Positions 46,461 through 55,923 are shown, counted from the first letter of the stretch. The stretch is 64,000 nt of DNA from an uncultured Bacilli bacterium (GCA_934095865.1 CAKOKU010000006.1:3314-67313), one strand, 5' to 3'. The notes: a model not told the origin generated them from the sequence alone. Made by a program: numbers and translations.

Positions 46461-46769
46461 ATGATAAGAAACCGTTGTTTTGATATGGGGGCAATGAATT
46501 TTGATGCTACCCAAGCTAATATGAACAATACGCCAAATGACAAGATGAACATGGATAATAACTTTACTGGTTGCAACATGGCCCCTATAATGGAATGCCC
46601 TCAAGAAAGATGCTGCCATCGTGAAATTCACCATGAAGTAAAACACGTAATTCCAGTAAACACAAGAATCTTAAATCATCATATTATTCACCATACTTAC
46701 GTTCCTATGTATACATGCTGTGAAGAAAATGATTGTTGTGATGTTTATGATAATAAATGTTGTATGTAA
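46461..46769 (+). CDS. CotD-like Cys/His-rich spore-coat family protein
   Basis: 102 residues. The part from MAPIMECPQERCC through HREIHHEVKHVIPVNTRI, HHIIHHTYVP and a Cys-rich end (CCEENDCCDVYDNKCC) matches the CotD layout: MAPI near the start, a central His-rich repeat, and terminal CC motifs. CotD is an inner spore-coat protein in Bacillus. AAAGGAT before the ATG; TTGACC at 46406 is a possible -35 with no good -10. The family call is by pattern; the protein could also be a metal-binding surface protein. Confidence 0.7.
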   Translation: MIRNRCFDMGAMNFDATQANMNNTPNDKMNMDNNFTGCNMAPIMECPQERCCHREIHHEVKHVIPVNTRILNHHIIHHTYVPMYTCCEENDCCDVYDNKCCM

Positions 46770-46796
46770 TTTAAAAGAAAAGTTTTTTTCTACTAT

Positions 46797-46844
46797 AAAG
46801 TGCATTAATTAATTTCGTAAAAAGGGATTAAGACTGCACTTTTT
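46797..46844 (+). terminator. Terminator after the CotD-like gene
   Basis: AAAGTGCA (46797-46804) pairs with TGCACTTT (46835-46842), then T. Confidence 0.68.
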
Positions 46845-47037
46845 AATTGCTATAAAATAATCTTGGCATAGTGAGACTTTAATTTCTACAAAATAGGGTA
46901 GTAATTACTGTTAAAAAAATTAATTTATGATAAAATAGAAAAGAATGTTCCCAATGAAACTAATTTATCAGTTTTTGAAGGAAATCAATAATTAATCTGT
47001 AATATATATAAATAGATATAATTATAAAGGAGTAAAT

Positions 47038-47595
47038 ATGTATAGTTATATAAAAGGAATTATAACCGAAATTGCCACTAATTATGTTGTCATCGAAAAT
47101 AATGAAATTGGCTATCAAATATTTATAGGAAACCCTTATGTTTACCGTGAAAATAAGGAATACACTATTTATTTATACAATTATATTCGCGAAGATGAAC
47201 ATAGTCTATATGGCTTTAAAAATATTCAGGAGCGTAACTTGTTTTTACGTTTAATTAATGTTAAAGGTCTTGGTCCTAAAATGGCTTTGCCAATGGTTTC
47301 AACTGGAAATACTAATGATGTCATAGAAGCTATTGAAAGAGAAAACTTGGTTTATTTAACTAAATTTCCTAAAGTTGGCGACAAAGTAGCCCGTCAAATA
47401 ATTCTTGATTTAAAAGGAAAACTTGCCGACCACCAAGATTTATTTGCTGTCAAAGATTTAGATGAATTAGTCGGAGTTTTAGAATCTCTTGGCTATAAGA
47501 AAAATGATATTAAGGCTATCTTACCTAAAGTTGATGCAACAAAAGATTTAGAATTACAAATTAAAGATGCCCTTAAATTATTAATGAGTAGGTAG
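47038..47595 (+). CDS. ruvA: Holliday junction DNA helicase subunit RuvA
   Basis: 185 residues. Tetramer that binds Holliday junctions and loads RuvB. It has the family start MYSYIKGIITEIATNYVVIENNEIGYQI, the helix-hairpin-helix VKGLGPKMAL and FPKVGDKVARQIILDLKGK, and domain III at the C-terminus. AAGGAG before the ATG. It shares an operon with a HAD nucleotidase and ruvB. ruvC is not in the window, as in many Firmicutes. Confidence 0.96.
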   Translation: MYSYIKGIITEIATNYVVIENNEIGYQIFIGNPYVYRENKEYTIYLYNYIREDEHSLYGFKNIQERNLFLRLINVKGLGPKMALPMVSTGNTNDVIEAIERENLVYLTKFPKVGDKVARQIILDLKGKLADHQDLFAVKDLDELVGVLESLGYKKNDIKAILPKVDATKDLELQIKDALKLLMSR

Positions 47596-47597
47596 TT

Positions 47598-48170
47598 ATG
47601 AAAAAAATAGGGATTGATATAGATGATACTGTAATGAATACAATAGATATCATTGACAAAGAAGCACTGTATTTTGATAAAAATTTTGTCCAAAATCGCG
47701 GCTATAAAGATAAAAATAAATATGAATTTAATGAAAGATTTTATTGGGACTCGGAAACCAAAAGAGCTTTCTTTAAATATTTTCGTCAAAACAAAAAATA
47801 CTTAGAAGCTACCCCAAAAGAAGATGCTGTTTATTATCTGAATAAACTATATGACGAAGGATATGAAATATATTTTATAACAAGACGAAGCGCTGATGCT
47901 GATTTTGATGTTCTTGAGTTAACTAAAAAAGACTTGACTACTAAGGGTTTTAAATATACTGATGTTTATATTGGCGTTTCTAAAAAAGGCCAAAAGTGTC
48001 AAGAATTGGGTATAGACATTTTTATAGATGATTCACTTGAACAGATTTTGGATGTCGAAAGTTATGGCATTAAAACCATATTAATTGATAATTGGTATAA
48101 TAAAGATTATCAAAAAGAAAAATATTCTAATTTCAAAGATATATATAATAAAATTAAAGAATTAATCTAA
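47598..48170 (+). CDS. HAD-family 5'-nucleotidase-like protein
   Basis: 190 residues. HAD motifs: DIDDT (Asp7, Asp9), FITRRS as motif II, SKKGQKC with the motif III Lys, and FIDDSLEQI as motif IV. The layout fits the NT5C-like nucleotidase group acting on nucleoside monophosphates; substrate not shown. It lies between ruvA and ruvB, with AGTAGG at the end of ruvA as ribosome-binding site. Confidence 0.82.
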   Translation: MKKIGIDIDDTVMNTIDIIDKEALYFDKNFVQNRGYKDKNKYEFNERFYWDSETKRAFFKYFRQNKKYLEATPKEDAVYYLNKLYDEGYEIYFITRRSADADFDVLELTKKDLTTKGFKYTDVYIGVSKKGQKCQELGIDIFIDDSLEQILDVESYGIKTILIDNWYNKDYQKEKYSNFKDIYNKIKELI

Positions 48171-48193
48171 AAAATAGTAAGGAGGATTTAACT

Positions 48194-49192
48194 ATGCAAG
48201 ATGATATTTATAACTTAAATTTAAAAGAAGATGAGTTTGATAAAAATATAAGACCAGAAACTTTAGATGAATATGTTGGTCAGACTGAAATTAAAGAAAA
48301 CCTAAAGATTTTTATTAAAGCCTGTATGCTTCGAAATGAGGTTTTAGATCATGTTTTGTTGTATGGACCTCCTGGCCTTGGTAAAACAACTCTTGCTCAT
48401 ATCATTGCTAATGAATTAGGCGTTAATATCAAAACTGCATCAGGACCTTCTATTGAAAAGTCTGGTGACTTAGCGGCCATTTTATCAAGTCTTGAAGAAG
48501 GCGATGTCTTATTTATTGATGAAATTCATCGTATGCCAAGATTTATTGAAGAAATATTATATCCTGCTATGGAAGATTTTGAATTAGATATTGTGGTTGG
48601 CCAAGAAGGCAATACTCGTAACATTAAAATAGATTTACCACCATTTACTTTAGTTGGAGCAACCACTAGAGCCGGTGATATTTCCAGTCCACTACGTGAT
48701 CGATTTGGCATTGTATCTAAATTGAATTACTATACCGATGAGGAATTAACTGATATTATTTTAAGAACATCAAAGGTCTTAAAAATGCCAATTGAAAAAG
48801 AAGCCGCCGTTGAATTAGCGAAAAGAAGTCGAAAAACACCACGTATTGCTAACCGTTTGTTTAAACGCGTAAGAGATTTTGCTCTTGTTGCTGGTGATAA
48901 AATAATTACTAAGGAACTAACCAAAAGCGCCTTAGCTCGTTTAAAAGTAGATAATTCTGGTCTTGATGCTATTGATATAGAATATTTAGAAGCTTTAATT
49001 TTAAAATTCAATGGTGGTCCCGTTGGTGCCGGTACAATAGCAACGTCAATTGGTGAAGAAGTTACAACAGTTGAAGATGTTGTTGAGCCTTTTCTTTTGC
49101 AAGAAGGTTTTGTAAAAAGAACCCAAAGAGGTCGTATAGCAACGGATAAAGCATATTTGCACCTTGGCCTTGAAAAACAAAATAAAAAATAA
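48194..49192 (+). CDS. ruvB: Holliday junction branch-migration ATPase RuvB
   Basis: 332 residues. AAA+ motor. Begins with IRPETLDEYVGQTEIKENL; Walker A GPPGLGKTT at 58-66; Walker B FIDEIHRM; sensor GATTRAGDISSPLRDRFG; C-terminal winged helix FLLQEGFVKRTQRGR. AAGGAGG before the ATG. Confidence 0.97.
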   Translation: MQDDIYNLNLKEDEFDKNIRPETLDEYVGQTEIKENLKIFIKACMLRNEVLDHVLLYGPPGLGKTTLAHIIANELGVNIKTASGPSIEKSGDLAAILSSLEEGDVLFIDEIHRMPRFIEEILYPAMEDFELDIVVGQEGNTRNIKIDLPPFTLVGATTRAGDISSPLRDRFGIVSKLNYYTDEELTDIILRTSKVLKMPIEKEAAVELAKRSRKTPRIANRLFKRVRDFALVAGDKIITKELTKSALARLKVDNSGLDAIDIEYLEALILKFNGGPVGAGTIATSIGEEVTTVEDVVEPFLLQEGFVKRTQRGRIATDKAYLHLGLEKQNKK

Positions 49193-49218
49193 TTTTTTCG
49201 CAAGGAAGATAAATTTTT

Positions 49219-49246
49219 AGCATCTAATTTTTGTTAGATGCTTTTA
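49219..49246 (+). terminator. Terminator of the ruvA-ruvB operon
   Basis: AGCATCTAA (49219-49227), loop TTTTTG, TTAGATGCT (49234-49242), then TTTAAAA. Confidence 0.72.
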
Positions 49247-49411
49247 AAATCTTATCCTAATCAGCAATCCAAATTTTTTAAAAGACTGTTTAAATATACT
49301 ATCTATTGAACTAAGTGTAGGTGATTTAAATTAAAAAATCTATAACAAAAATAATTTACATTAAGTAGTGATTTTGCTATAATTATTTTAAGAATAAGGA
49401 GAGCTAGTGCG

Positions 49412-51499
49412 ATGAAAGACAGTCAAACTATATTAAAAAGATTAGAAAATTTATTACAACCTAAATCAGTAATTCTTACCTCTTTATATGAAAAAAGAGA
49501 TAAAAATAATAATACTATTGCTAAGAAAAATAAAGCAATAGCCGAAAAACAAGAAAAGATAGCTAAACTTAATAAAGATATAGCTACTTTAAACGAAGAA
49601 AATGAAACGTTGGTATCAACTTTAACGCCAATAAAAGACAATGATTTTAAGTTAATTATAAGCACTTTAAAATTAAATATTAACATTAAAGAAACCTTAA
49701 ATAAATTAACAAATCATTTGCCACTTCAAATTACCATTCGTCAAAATGATATCAAAGATATTACTTCATCAATTGAAGAAGATAATGAAAAGGTAGCAGA
49801 ATGCACTGAAGAAAATAATACTTTGGAAAAAGATATTACAGTGGCTTTGTTAAACCAAGAAAAATTAACATCTTTAGTTAAAGAAGCTCTTAGTGGTGAT
49901 GTCAAGAGAAATAGAGATGAAGTAACTTCCATCTTAACTTCGGTTGAATTTACACCTGCCGAGGCTATAAGTGCTGCTAAATTGATAATGTTTCCAGAAG
50001 ATGAATTAATACCATTCTTCAAAGACTTTACGTTCCCTGAAATCGAATCTAAAGAAGAAAGCAAAACTGATAGTAATGAACATAATTCTCTTTCTGATTT
50101 TAATATTTTTAATATAACTTTTGATAATGAAAAAGGGTCAGCTGACGAAGAAACGGGCAGCTCTTCTGTTGAAGTGCCAAATGAACAAGAAGGTGAACCA
50201 ACTAAAACCGATGATGAACCAATAAGTCTTAACGAAGATAATGAAACCTTTGCTAATATTTTAGAAGATGAAACCCCAATCTCATTTGAGAAATTAAAAC
50301 AAGCATTTATGAGTAGTGATGATGAGGCTGAAGAACCTGATAAAGAAATCGCTGATACTTTAGAAGATATTGCCCTAAATCTTGAAAACTTAACTTCTGC
50401 TACTGAAGAAAAAAACGAACCAATAGAAGAATCTAATGTTAATGATGATGCAGAAATTTCAGCGAATCCAGAAGAATCTGAAGCAGAACTAAATTCAGAA
50501 CCCGAAAATACAGAACAAGAAACAAAAGATGAAACCCCAGCTTCTAAATTAGATTTAAGTTTTCTAGATAAATCTTTAGAAGACCTTGCTTTAGTTAATA
50601 TCACTAGCGCTGATGTCGATGAAAATAAATTAAAAGAAACTATTAACTCAAACGCTATTGACACTTCTAGTATATCATTAACTATTTATAAATATGGTTT
50701 AGATAATTATTTAGAAAATATCAATATCCTAAAAAATAATGGCTATAATCCAACGGCGATGGAATTAGATAAATTTGGCATTAGCCTTGCTTTAGTAACA
50801 CCGACTGAACTTCAAGCAAAACTAAAAGTCTTAAATGATTACAAAATTGATTTAAAGATGCCAAACGGAAAACTTGCTTTAAAAGTATTATGCGTACCAA
50901 CTGAAAAATTAGTAGATAAATTAGATGCCATCATTGAGTGTCAAGAAAATAATTTATTAATTTACGATGTAAACGTATTAAGTAAAAATGTTACTAACAT
51001 TATTGAATGTATTATGTTCTGTAAAAAATATGGAATACCTTATACCGAAGAGAAGAATAACATCTTAGTATACCGTCCTTATGTATATAGTGAATCTTCT
51101 CTAGAAAAATTAGTAGAAAAGAAAGTAGACTTAAATTTATTACCTACCAAAGAGGAAAGCAATAAAAAACTAGTAGATTACTTAAATCAAGAAGTTCTAT
51201 CATGTTTAACAGATGCCAACCAATCACTTTTAACTGTTAAATTAAATAATGCGACTGCTTTTGACAAATTTACAGCTCTAGAACAAAAATTAGAGAGTAC
51301 TTTCATGGTAAAAGGAAATGCTTATATAATCAATGGTAGTGCTTTCTCAGTTCAAAATACAAAACGTAATTTAATTGTCTTAGCAAATAGTAATCTAACT
51401 GCCAGCACCTGTGAACTTCTTACTTCGGCTTTATTCTTTAACAGTGGCAAAGATGTTACAAATATAGCTAAAGTAAAAGAAAGCATAGGGGAGGAATAA
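49412..51499 (+). CDS. Coiled-coil / acidic protein with helical C-terminal domain
   Basis: 695 residues. Residues ~1-190 are coiled-coil (KNKAIAEKQEKIAKLNKD). About 210-385 is very acidic, Glu/Ser/Asp-rich low complexity. About 400-690 is helical with motifs such as ILKNNGYNPTAMELDKFGIS and LEKLVEKKVDLNLLP, somewhat like mTERF-type repeats. Its overall plan resembles the partial gene at 1-2148. No signal peptide or membrane helix. AAGGAGAG before the ATG. It is followed one base later by a small helical protein, so the two are likely partners. Family not recognised. Confidence 0.75.
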   Translation: MKDSQTILKRLENLLQPKSVILTSLYEKRDKNNNTIAKKNKAIAEKQEKIAKLNKDIATLNEENETLVSTLTPIKDNDFKLIISTLKLNINIKETLNKLTNHLPLQITIRQNDIKDITSSIEEDNEKVAECTEENNTLEKDITVALLNQEKLTSLVKEALSGDVKRNRDEVTSILTSVEFTPAEAISAAKLIMFPEDELIPFFKDFTFPEIESKEESKTDSNEHNSLSDFNIFNITFDNEKGSADEETGSSSVEVPNEQEGEPTKTDDEPISLNEDNETFANILEDETPISFEKLKQAFMSSDDEAEEPDKEIADTLEDIALNLENLTSATEEKNEPIEESNVNDDAEISANPEESEAELNSEPENTEQETKDETPASKLDLSFLDKSLEDLALVNITSADVDENKLKETINSNAIDTSSISLTIYKYGLDNYLENINILKNNGYNPTAMELDKFGISLALVTPTELQAKLKVLNDYKIDLKMPNGKLALKVLCVPTEKLVDKLDAIIECQENNLLIYDVNVLSKNVTNIIECIMFCKKYGIPYTEEKNNILVYRPYVYSESSLEKLVEKKVDLNLLPTKEESNKKLVDYLNQEVLSCLTDANQSLLTVKLNNATAFDKFTALEQKLESTFMVKGNAYIINGSAFSVQNTKRNLIVLANSNLTASTCELLTSALFFNSGKDVTNIAKVKESIGEE

Positions 51500-51500
51500 A

Positions 51501-51788
51501 ATGAATTATTTAGAAAAACTTGGTTTCACTCAAGAAGAAATCATCGAATTTGCCCAAAATATTCCGGAAAATTTAAAAAAGGTCTTAACCAAAGAAGAAG
51601 CGTTAGTAAGTGCAAATATTAATTTTTTACATGAACTTGGAATCAATAACTATAAAGAAATATTTATAACTTATTATGATATGTTTTTGATGGACAGTTC
51701 TAAATTTCAAGAAGTTTTTAATAAATACGATCAAGAAGATTTAATTGATAAATTAAATAAGAATATGACAATTATAGAATATCTATAA
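51501..51788 (+). CDS. Small helical protein, partner of the 49412 gene
   Basis: 95 residues, no Cys. Starts MNYLEKLGFTQEEIIEFAQNIP, then FLHELGINNYKEIFITYYDMFL. The spacing of LG-F/I-x-x-x-E-I with following proline or Tyr is like mTERF repeats, but the match is loose. GGGGAGG before the ATG; one base after the upstream stop. Function unknown. Confidence 0.75.
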   Translation: MNYLEKLGFTQEEIIEFAQNIPENLKKVLTKEEALVSANINFLHELGINNYKEIFITYYDMFLMDSSKFQEVFNKYDQEDLIDKLNKNMTIIEYL

Positions 51789-51802
51789 TTAGACTAAATA
51801 AT

Positions 51803-51840
51803 AAGGAGGTATCTTTATAAGAAAGGATACTTCCTTTTTT
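51803..51840 (+). terminator. Terminator of the 49412-51788 operon
   Basis: An 11-bp stem: AAGGAGGTATC (51803-51813) with GATACTTCCTT (51826-51836), then T-run. One G-T pair. Confidence 0.82.
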
Positions 51841-52032
51841 AGTAACTTTAAATAATAAAAATATCTTAAATTAATAAAAATAATGAATTTCCTAGGTAAT
51901 TTAAAGTATTAAAAACATCATTAATTATCCAAATTTAAAAATAATTTCTAAATTATTAAGAAAGAATTAAGGCACAACATACGAATGACATCACATTTAG
52001 TTTCATATTAAACATTAAAATCTCACCTTTAA

Positions 52033-52061
52033 TTTACTTATAATATCAACCATGCTATAAT
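52033..52061 (+). promoter_or_regulatory. Promoter of pcrA
   Basis: TTTACT (52033-52038), 17 bp, TATAAT (52056-52061) with TGC before it. The transcript should begin near 52068, so the ATG at 52068 is too early and 52083 is the start. Confidence 0.78.
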
Positions 52062-52082
52062 ACTGTTATGAAAGAGGTTTAT

Positions 52083-54191
52083 ATGGACTATTTAAATGAT
52101 TTAAATGAACAGCAAAGATTGGCCGTAACCCATATAAATGGTCCTTGTTTAGTCTTAGCTGGCGCCGGCTCTGGCAAAACTAGAGTTTTAACAACAAGAA
52201 TTGCTTATTTAATTGCAAATGGCATTCCTTCCTATAATATTTTAGCCATAACTTTTACCAATAAAGCGGCTAAAGAAATGAAAGAACGACTAGAGGCATT
52301 AGTTCCCAATAATTTTGCTTTTGTTGGAACCTTTCACTCTTTAGGTGTTCGCTTATTAAGAGAAAATGCTAATGTTTGTGGCTTGCAAAATAATTTTACA
52401 ATTATTGACTCAGATGACGTTTTAAGTATAATTAAAAAAATTATGAAAGAAAAAGGTATTGATCCTAAAGAGTTAGCGCCATCTTACGTTCGTAATAGAA
52501 TAAGTTTTATAAAGAATGAGAATCTAAGTGAAGAAGCTATCAATAGACTATTTAATACCGATGCCGAAAAGAAATGTTTAGAAATATATCGCGAATATCA
52601 AAGTATATTAAGAAAAAGTAACTCGGTTGACTTTGACGATTTACTAGTTCTACCTGTCAAAATGTTTAAAGAATACCCTGAAATATTAGAAAAATATCAA
52701 GAAAAGTGTCAGTATATTTTAGTCGATGAATATCAGGACACTAACGAAGTTCAATATCAATTTAATCGACTATTAGCGGCCAAATACCGTAATTTGTTTG
52801 TCGTTGGTGATGCCAATCAATCCATCTATGGCTTCCGTAATGCTAACTTTAGAAATATTTTGAATTTTGAAAAAGACTATAAGGATGCTTATGTTGTTAC
52901 ATTAGATAGTAATTACCGCAGTACCAATAACATATTAGAATGTGCTAACTGCGTTATTAGAAATAACAAAGAACGCAAAGAATTAAATTTAAAGGGTACT
53001 ATTGGTGAAGGCGTTAAAACCAAATATATAACTTGTGAAAGTGGCCGCGATGAAGTAAATACGGTATTAGAAGAAATCAAAAAGCTATATAATGAAGGTT
53101 ATGATTATAAAGAAATTGGTATATTATACCGCACTAATGGTCAATCCCGTCTATTAGAAGAAGGGTTCTTAAAAGCCAATATTCCATATAATGTAGTTGG
53201 TGCTTATTACTTCTATCAAAGAAAAGAAATTAAAGATTTATTAAGTTACTTAAAACTTATAAGTAATCAAAATGATGACATTGCCTTAAGAAGAGTAATT
53301 AATGAACCAAAACGTAAAATTGGTGAATCAACCATAAATAGATTAGAATCAGAAGCTAAAACTCAAGGAATAAGTATGTTTGATGCTATTACAGGAGGAC
53401 GTGAATTAGGCTTTAAAGAAATCATTCTTGATATTAAAAAAGCCGCCGAAAACTTATCTTTAACCGAACTCGTTTCTTATGTTTTAGAAAAAAGTGGTAT
53501 GCTTGCTGAATTACAAAGTGAAAAATCATTAGAAAATGAATTACGTCTAGAAAACCTTGAAGAATTTAAATCAGTAACAGCTTCTTTTGAAGAACGAACT
53601 GGCTCGGTAAATTTAAATGACTTTTTAGAAGAAATTTCTTTGGTAGCTGATATGTCTGAACATAAAGAAGAAAAAGATGCGGTAACTTTAATGACAATTC
53701 ACAGCGCTAAAGGCCTAGAGTTTTCTTGCGTATTTCTAGTTGGGATGGAAGAAGGCATCTTTCCACATCAAAATTCATTATATAATGAAAAAGAAGTTGA
53801 AGAAGAGCGCCGATTATGTTATGTTGGTATCACCAGAGCAAAAAAACGACTATTTATCACCAACAGCCGCCGTCGAATCTTGTATGGCCATGAACAAATG
53901 AATCCGCCTTCAAGATTTATAAAAGAAATAAATCCAGAACTATTAGAAGTAATTGATAATCGTCTTAATATTAAAAATATGTTTCATCAATCTTCTAATT
54001 CATGGAGTAACAATGTTTCTAAATCTGGTGAGATTGCTACCTTCAAAGTAGGGGACCATCTAATGCATAGTTTATTTGGCCGTGGTACCGTAGTTAGTGT
54101 TGATGATACCTATTTAACAGTAGCTTTTAGTAGTCGCTTTGGAATTAAGAAAATAATGCGTAGTTTTAAAGGCATTAGAAAAATAGATTGA
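52083..54191 (+). CDS. pcrA: ATP-dependent DNA helicase PcrA (UvrD family)
   Basis: 702 residues. SF1A 3'-5' helicase in repair and plasmid replication. Q-motif LNEQQRLAV; Walker A AGAGSGKT (26-33); TFTNKAAKEMKER (Ia); VDEYQDTN (II); GDANQSIYGFRNA (III); YRSTNNILE (IV); TIHSAKGLEF (V); VGITRAKKRL (VI). The C-terminal Tudor-like tail has VGDHLMHSLFGRGTVVSV. AGAGGT precedes the ATG at 52083. ligA does not follow. Ends with TGA. Confidence 0.96.
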   Translation: MDYLNDLNEQQRLAVTHINGPCLVLAGAGSGKTRVLTTRIAYLIANGIPSYNILAITFTNKAAKEMKERLEALVPNNFAFVGTFHSLGVRLLRENANVCGLQNNFTIIDSDDVLSIIKKIMKEKGIDPKELAPSYVRNRISFIKNENLSEEAINRLFNTDAEKKCLEIYREYQSILRKSNSVDFDDLLVLPVKMFKEYPEILEKYQEKCQYILVDEYQDTNEVQYQFNRLLAAKYRNLFVVGDANQSIYGFRNANFRNILNFEKDYKDAYVVTLDSNYRSTNNILECANCVIRNNKERKELNLKGTIGEGVKTKYITCESGRDEVNTVLEEIKKLYNEGYDYKEIGILYRTNGQSRLLEEGFLKANIPYNVVGAYYFYQRKEIKDLLSYLKLISNQNDDIALRRVINEPKRKIGESTINRLESEAKTQGISMFDAITGGRELGFKEIILDIKKAAENLSLTELVSYVLEKSGMLAELQSEKSLENELRLENLEEFKSVTASFEERTGSVNLNDFLEEISLVADMSEHKEEKDAVTLMTIHSAKGLEFSCVFLVGMEEGIFPHQNSLYNEKEVEEERRLCYVGITRAKKRLFITNSRRRILYGHEQMNPPSRFIKEINPELLEVIDNRLNIKNMFHQSSNSWSNNVSKSGEIATFKVGDHLMHSLFGRGTVVSVDDTYLTVAFSSRFGIKKIMRSFKGIRKID

Positions 54192-54218
54192 AATTATTAG
54201 AAAAGGAAGAAAAATTTT

Positions 54219-55112
54219 ATGGAATTAGTAATAATGGCCGCTGGAATGGGCTCAAGATTTGGGGGTTTAAAACAAATTGAACCAATGGGACCAAATGGAG
54301 AATTTATCATAGATTATTCTATTTATGATGCCATAAAAGCCGGCTTTAATCGAGTTATTTTTATAATTAAAAAGGAAAATGCTGAAGTATTTAAAGAAAC
54401 TATTGGTAAAAGGGTAGAAGGACATATAGCTGTTAGCTATGTTTACCAAGATATGGATGACATTCCAAGTAAGTATATAGGAACTAATCGTGAGAAACCA
54501 TGGGGGACAGCGCACGCAATTTATTGTTGCCGTAATATTGTAAAAGAACCATTTGCTATTATAAATGCCGATGATTTCTACGGTGAAGATGCCTATAAGA
54601 AAGCCGCTGAGTTTCTAACTAAAGAAGCCAAAGGCACCAATTTTGGTATGGTTGGTTACCGTGTTGTTAATACTTTAACTGAAAATGGCTCTGTAAAAAG
54701 AGGAATTTGTAGCTCAGAAAATGGTTATTTAACCAGTTTAATTGAATCAAAAGTTGAAAGAAAAAACGGCGTAATCGAAGCTAGCCCATTGAGTGGAGCT
54801 GAAACTTTTACCGTTTCAGATAATGCTTTAGTTTCTATGAATATGTTTCTATTTACCCCAGATATTTTTGGCATTTTAGAAAATGATATAGTAACATACT
54901 TTCAAAAACATGAAAGCAATTTAAATGAAGGTGAATTCCTAGTCCCTGATGTAGTTTTTGATCATCTAGGAAAGAAAGATATAACTGTTAAAGTTTTAGA
55001 TACTTCTAGTGTTTGGTATGGAGTAACATATAGAGAGGATGCTCTTTATGTTAAAAATTCAATACAAAAATTAGTTAGTGACGGTAAGTATCCATTAAAT
55101 TTATGGCAATAA
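54219..55112 (+). CDS. Sugar-phosphate nucleotidyltransferase-like protein
   Basis: 297 residues. Nucleotide-binding signature VIMAAGMGSRFGGLKQ, then PWGTAHAIYCC and NADDFYGEDAY, which matches the NTP_transferase fold of glucose-1-phosphate uridylyl- or thymidylyltransferases. The C-terminal half differs from classic RmlA/GalU, so the nucleotide and sugar are uncertain. AAGGAAG before the ATG; 27 nt after pcrA, probably cotranscribed. No sugar pathway genes are adjacent. Confidence 0.8.
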   Translation: MELVIMAAGMGSRFGGLKQIEPMGPNGEFIIDYSIYDAIKAGFNRVIFIIKKENAEVFKETIGKRVEGHIAVSYVYQDMDDIPSKYIGTNREKPWGTAHAIYCCRNIVKEPFAIINADDFYGEDAYKKAAEFLTKEAKGTNFGMVGYRVVNTLTENGSVKRGICSSENGYLTSLIESKVERKNGVIEASPLSGAETFTVSDNALVSMNMFLFTPDIFGILENDIVTYFQKHESNLNEGEFLVPDVVFDHLGKKDITVKVLDTSSVWYGVTYREDALYVKNSIQKLVSDGKYPLNLWQ

Positions 55113-55142
55113 AAACTAGTCAATAATTTATTTTAATATAAG

Positions 55143-55181
55143 AATTAGTATATTTCTATTTGAGTATACTAATTTTTTTCT
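55143..55181 (+). terminator. Terminator of the pcrA unit
   Basis: AATTAGTATA (55143-55152), 12-nt loop, TATACTAATT (55165-55174), T-run. Confidence 0.78.
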
Positions 55182-55361
55182 ATTTAAATACCTTAAACTT
55201 TGTCTTAAGTTAGCAATTATCATCATATAATTTTTTTCTAAACTTTGAATTTAGCGTAAATTTATACTTCAAAATACTAATTTAGTCTAAAATATTTGTT
55301 TTCAATAGCAAAATAAATTAGTTTAAAAGAATTTGTTAATCTAAAAATGAAAAATGGTAAT

Positions 55362-55389
55362 TTGCATTACCGAATAATTATAGTAAAAT
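55362..55389 (+). promoter_or_regulatory. Promoter of the 55417 gene
   Basis: TTGCAT (55362-55367), 16 bp, TAAAAT (55384-55389). Confidence 0.55.
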
Positions 55390-55416
55390 ATAAAAAAGAT
55401 TAAGGAGATATGTAAT

Positions 55417-55911
55417 ATGCAAAAATATAAAATAGATAAAGAAGTAGGCTATTTGGACAGAGATTTAACTTTAACACAATCAGATCTAAATTATTTACTA
55501 ACTCATGAAATGGCCAAAAAGTTGAGCCTAACTAAACAAAAGAAGTATAATGCCACGTATTTAATACTAGAAACGGGATTTTTATTTTTAGAATTAAATG
55601 ATTATAATACTAGATTTAATTTGCTCAAAAAATATTTACTTTTACGACAAAATATGAACTTTATGAATGAACAATATCTTAAAGATATAGATGCTATATA
55701 TAAAATATCATCAGAAAAAATCTATCAAACAATTGTTTTCTATGATGGTCAAATATATGATTTCAATACTATTTTAAAGAAGATTTTAACAACTCAAGAG
55801 TATAAATTAAAAGCAGAAAATAAAAATTACGTTGTTTGGTTTCAAAATAAAATAGTTTGGAAATTGATATATAATGAGGGGGTATATCTTTTAAAAAGAG
55901 TTAAAAGTTAA
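55417..55911 (+). CDS. Hypothetical 164-residue protein
   Basis: Not recognised. Rich in Tyr, Leu, Lys and Asn; no Cys, signal peptide or membrane helix. Residues ~20-105 look helical (LTQSDLNYLLTHEMAKKLSL), and the C-terminal 50 residues look like strands (NYVVWFQNKIVWKLIYNEGVYLL). AAGGAGATAT before the ATG supports it as a real gene. It converges with the serpin gene. Confidence 0.75.
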   Translation: MQKYKIDKEVGYLDRDLTLTQSDLNYLLTHEMAKKLSLTKQKKYNATYLILETGFLFLELNDYNTRFNLLKKYLLLRQNMNFMNEQYLKDIDAIYKISSEKIYQTIVFYDGQIYDFNTILKKILTTQEYKLKAENKNYVVWFQNKIVWKLIYNEGVYLLKRVKS

Positions 55912-55923
55912 AATTGCCCAAAG

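Larger units (their letters stand above)
55113..55416. other. Non-coding gap, terminator and promoter only
   Basis: 304 bases. It holds the terminator at 55143-55181 and the promoter at 55362-55389. Between 55182 and 55361 I see only AT-rich sequence. Confidence 0.5.

Noticed and set aside
49741..50664. 307-codon minus-strand frame
   Set aside because: Ser/Leu-rich mirror of the acidic region of the plus-strand gene; no start signals.
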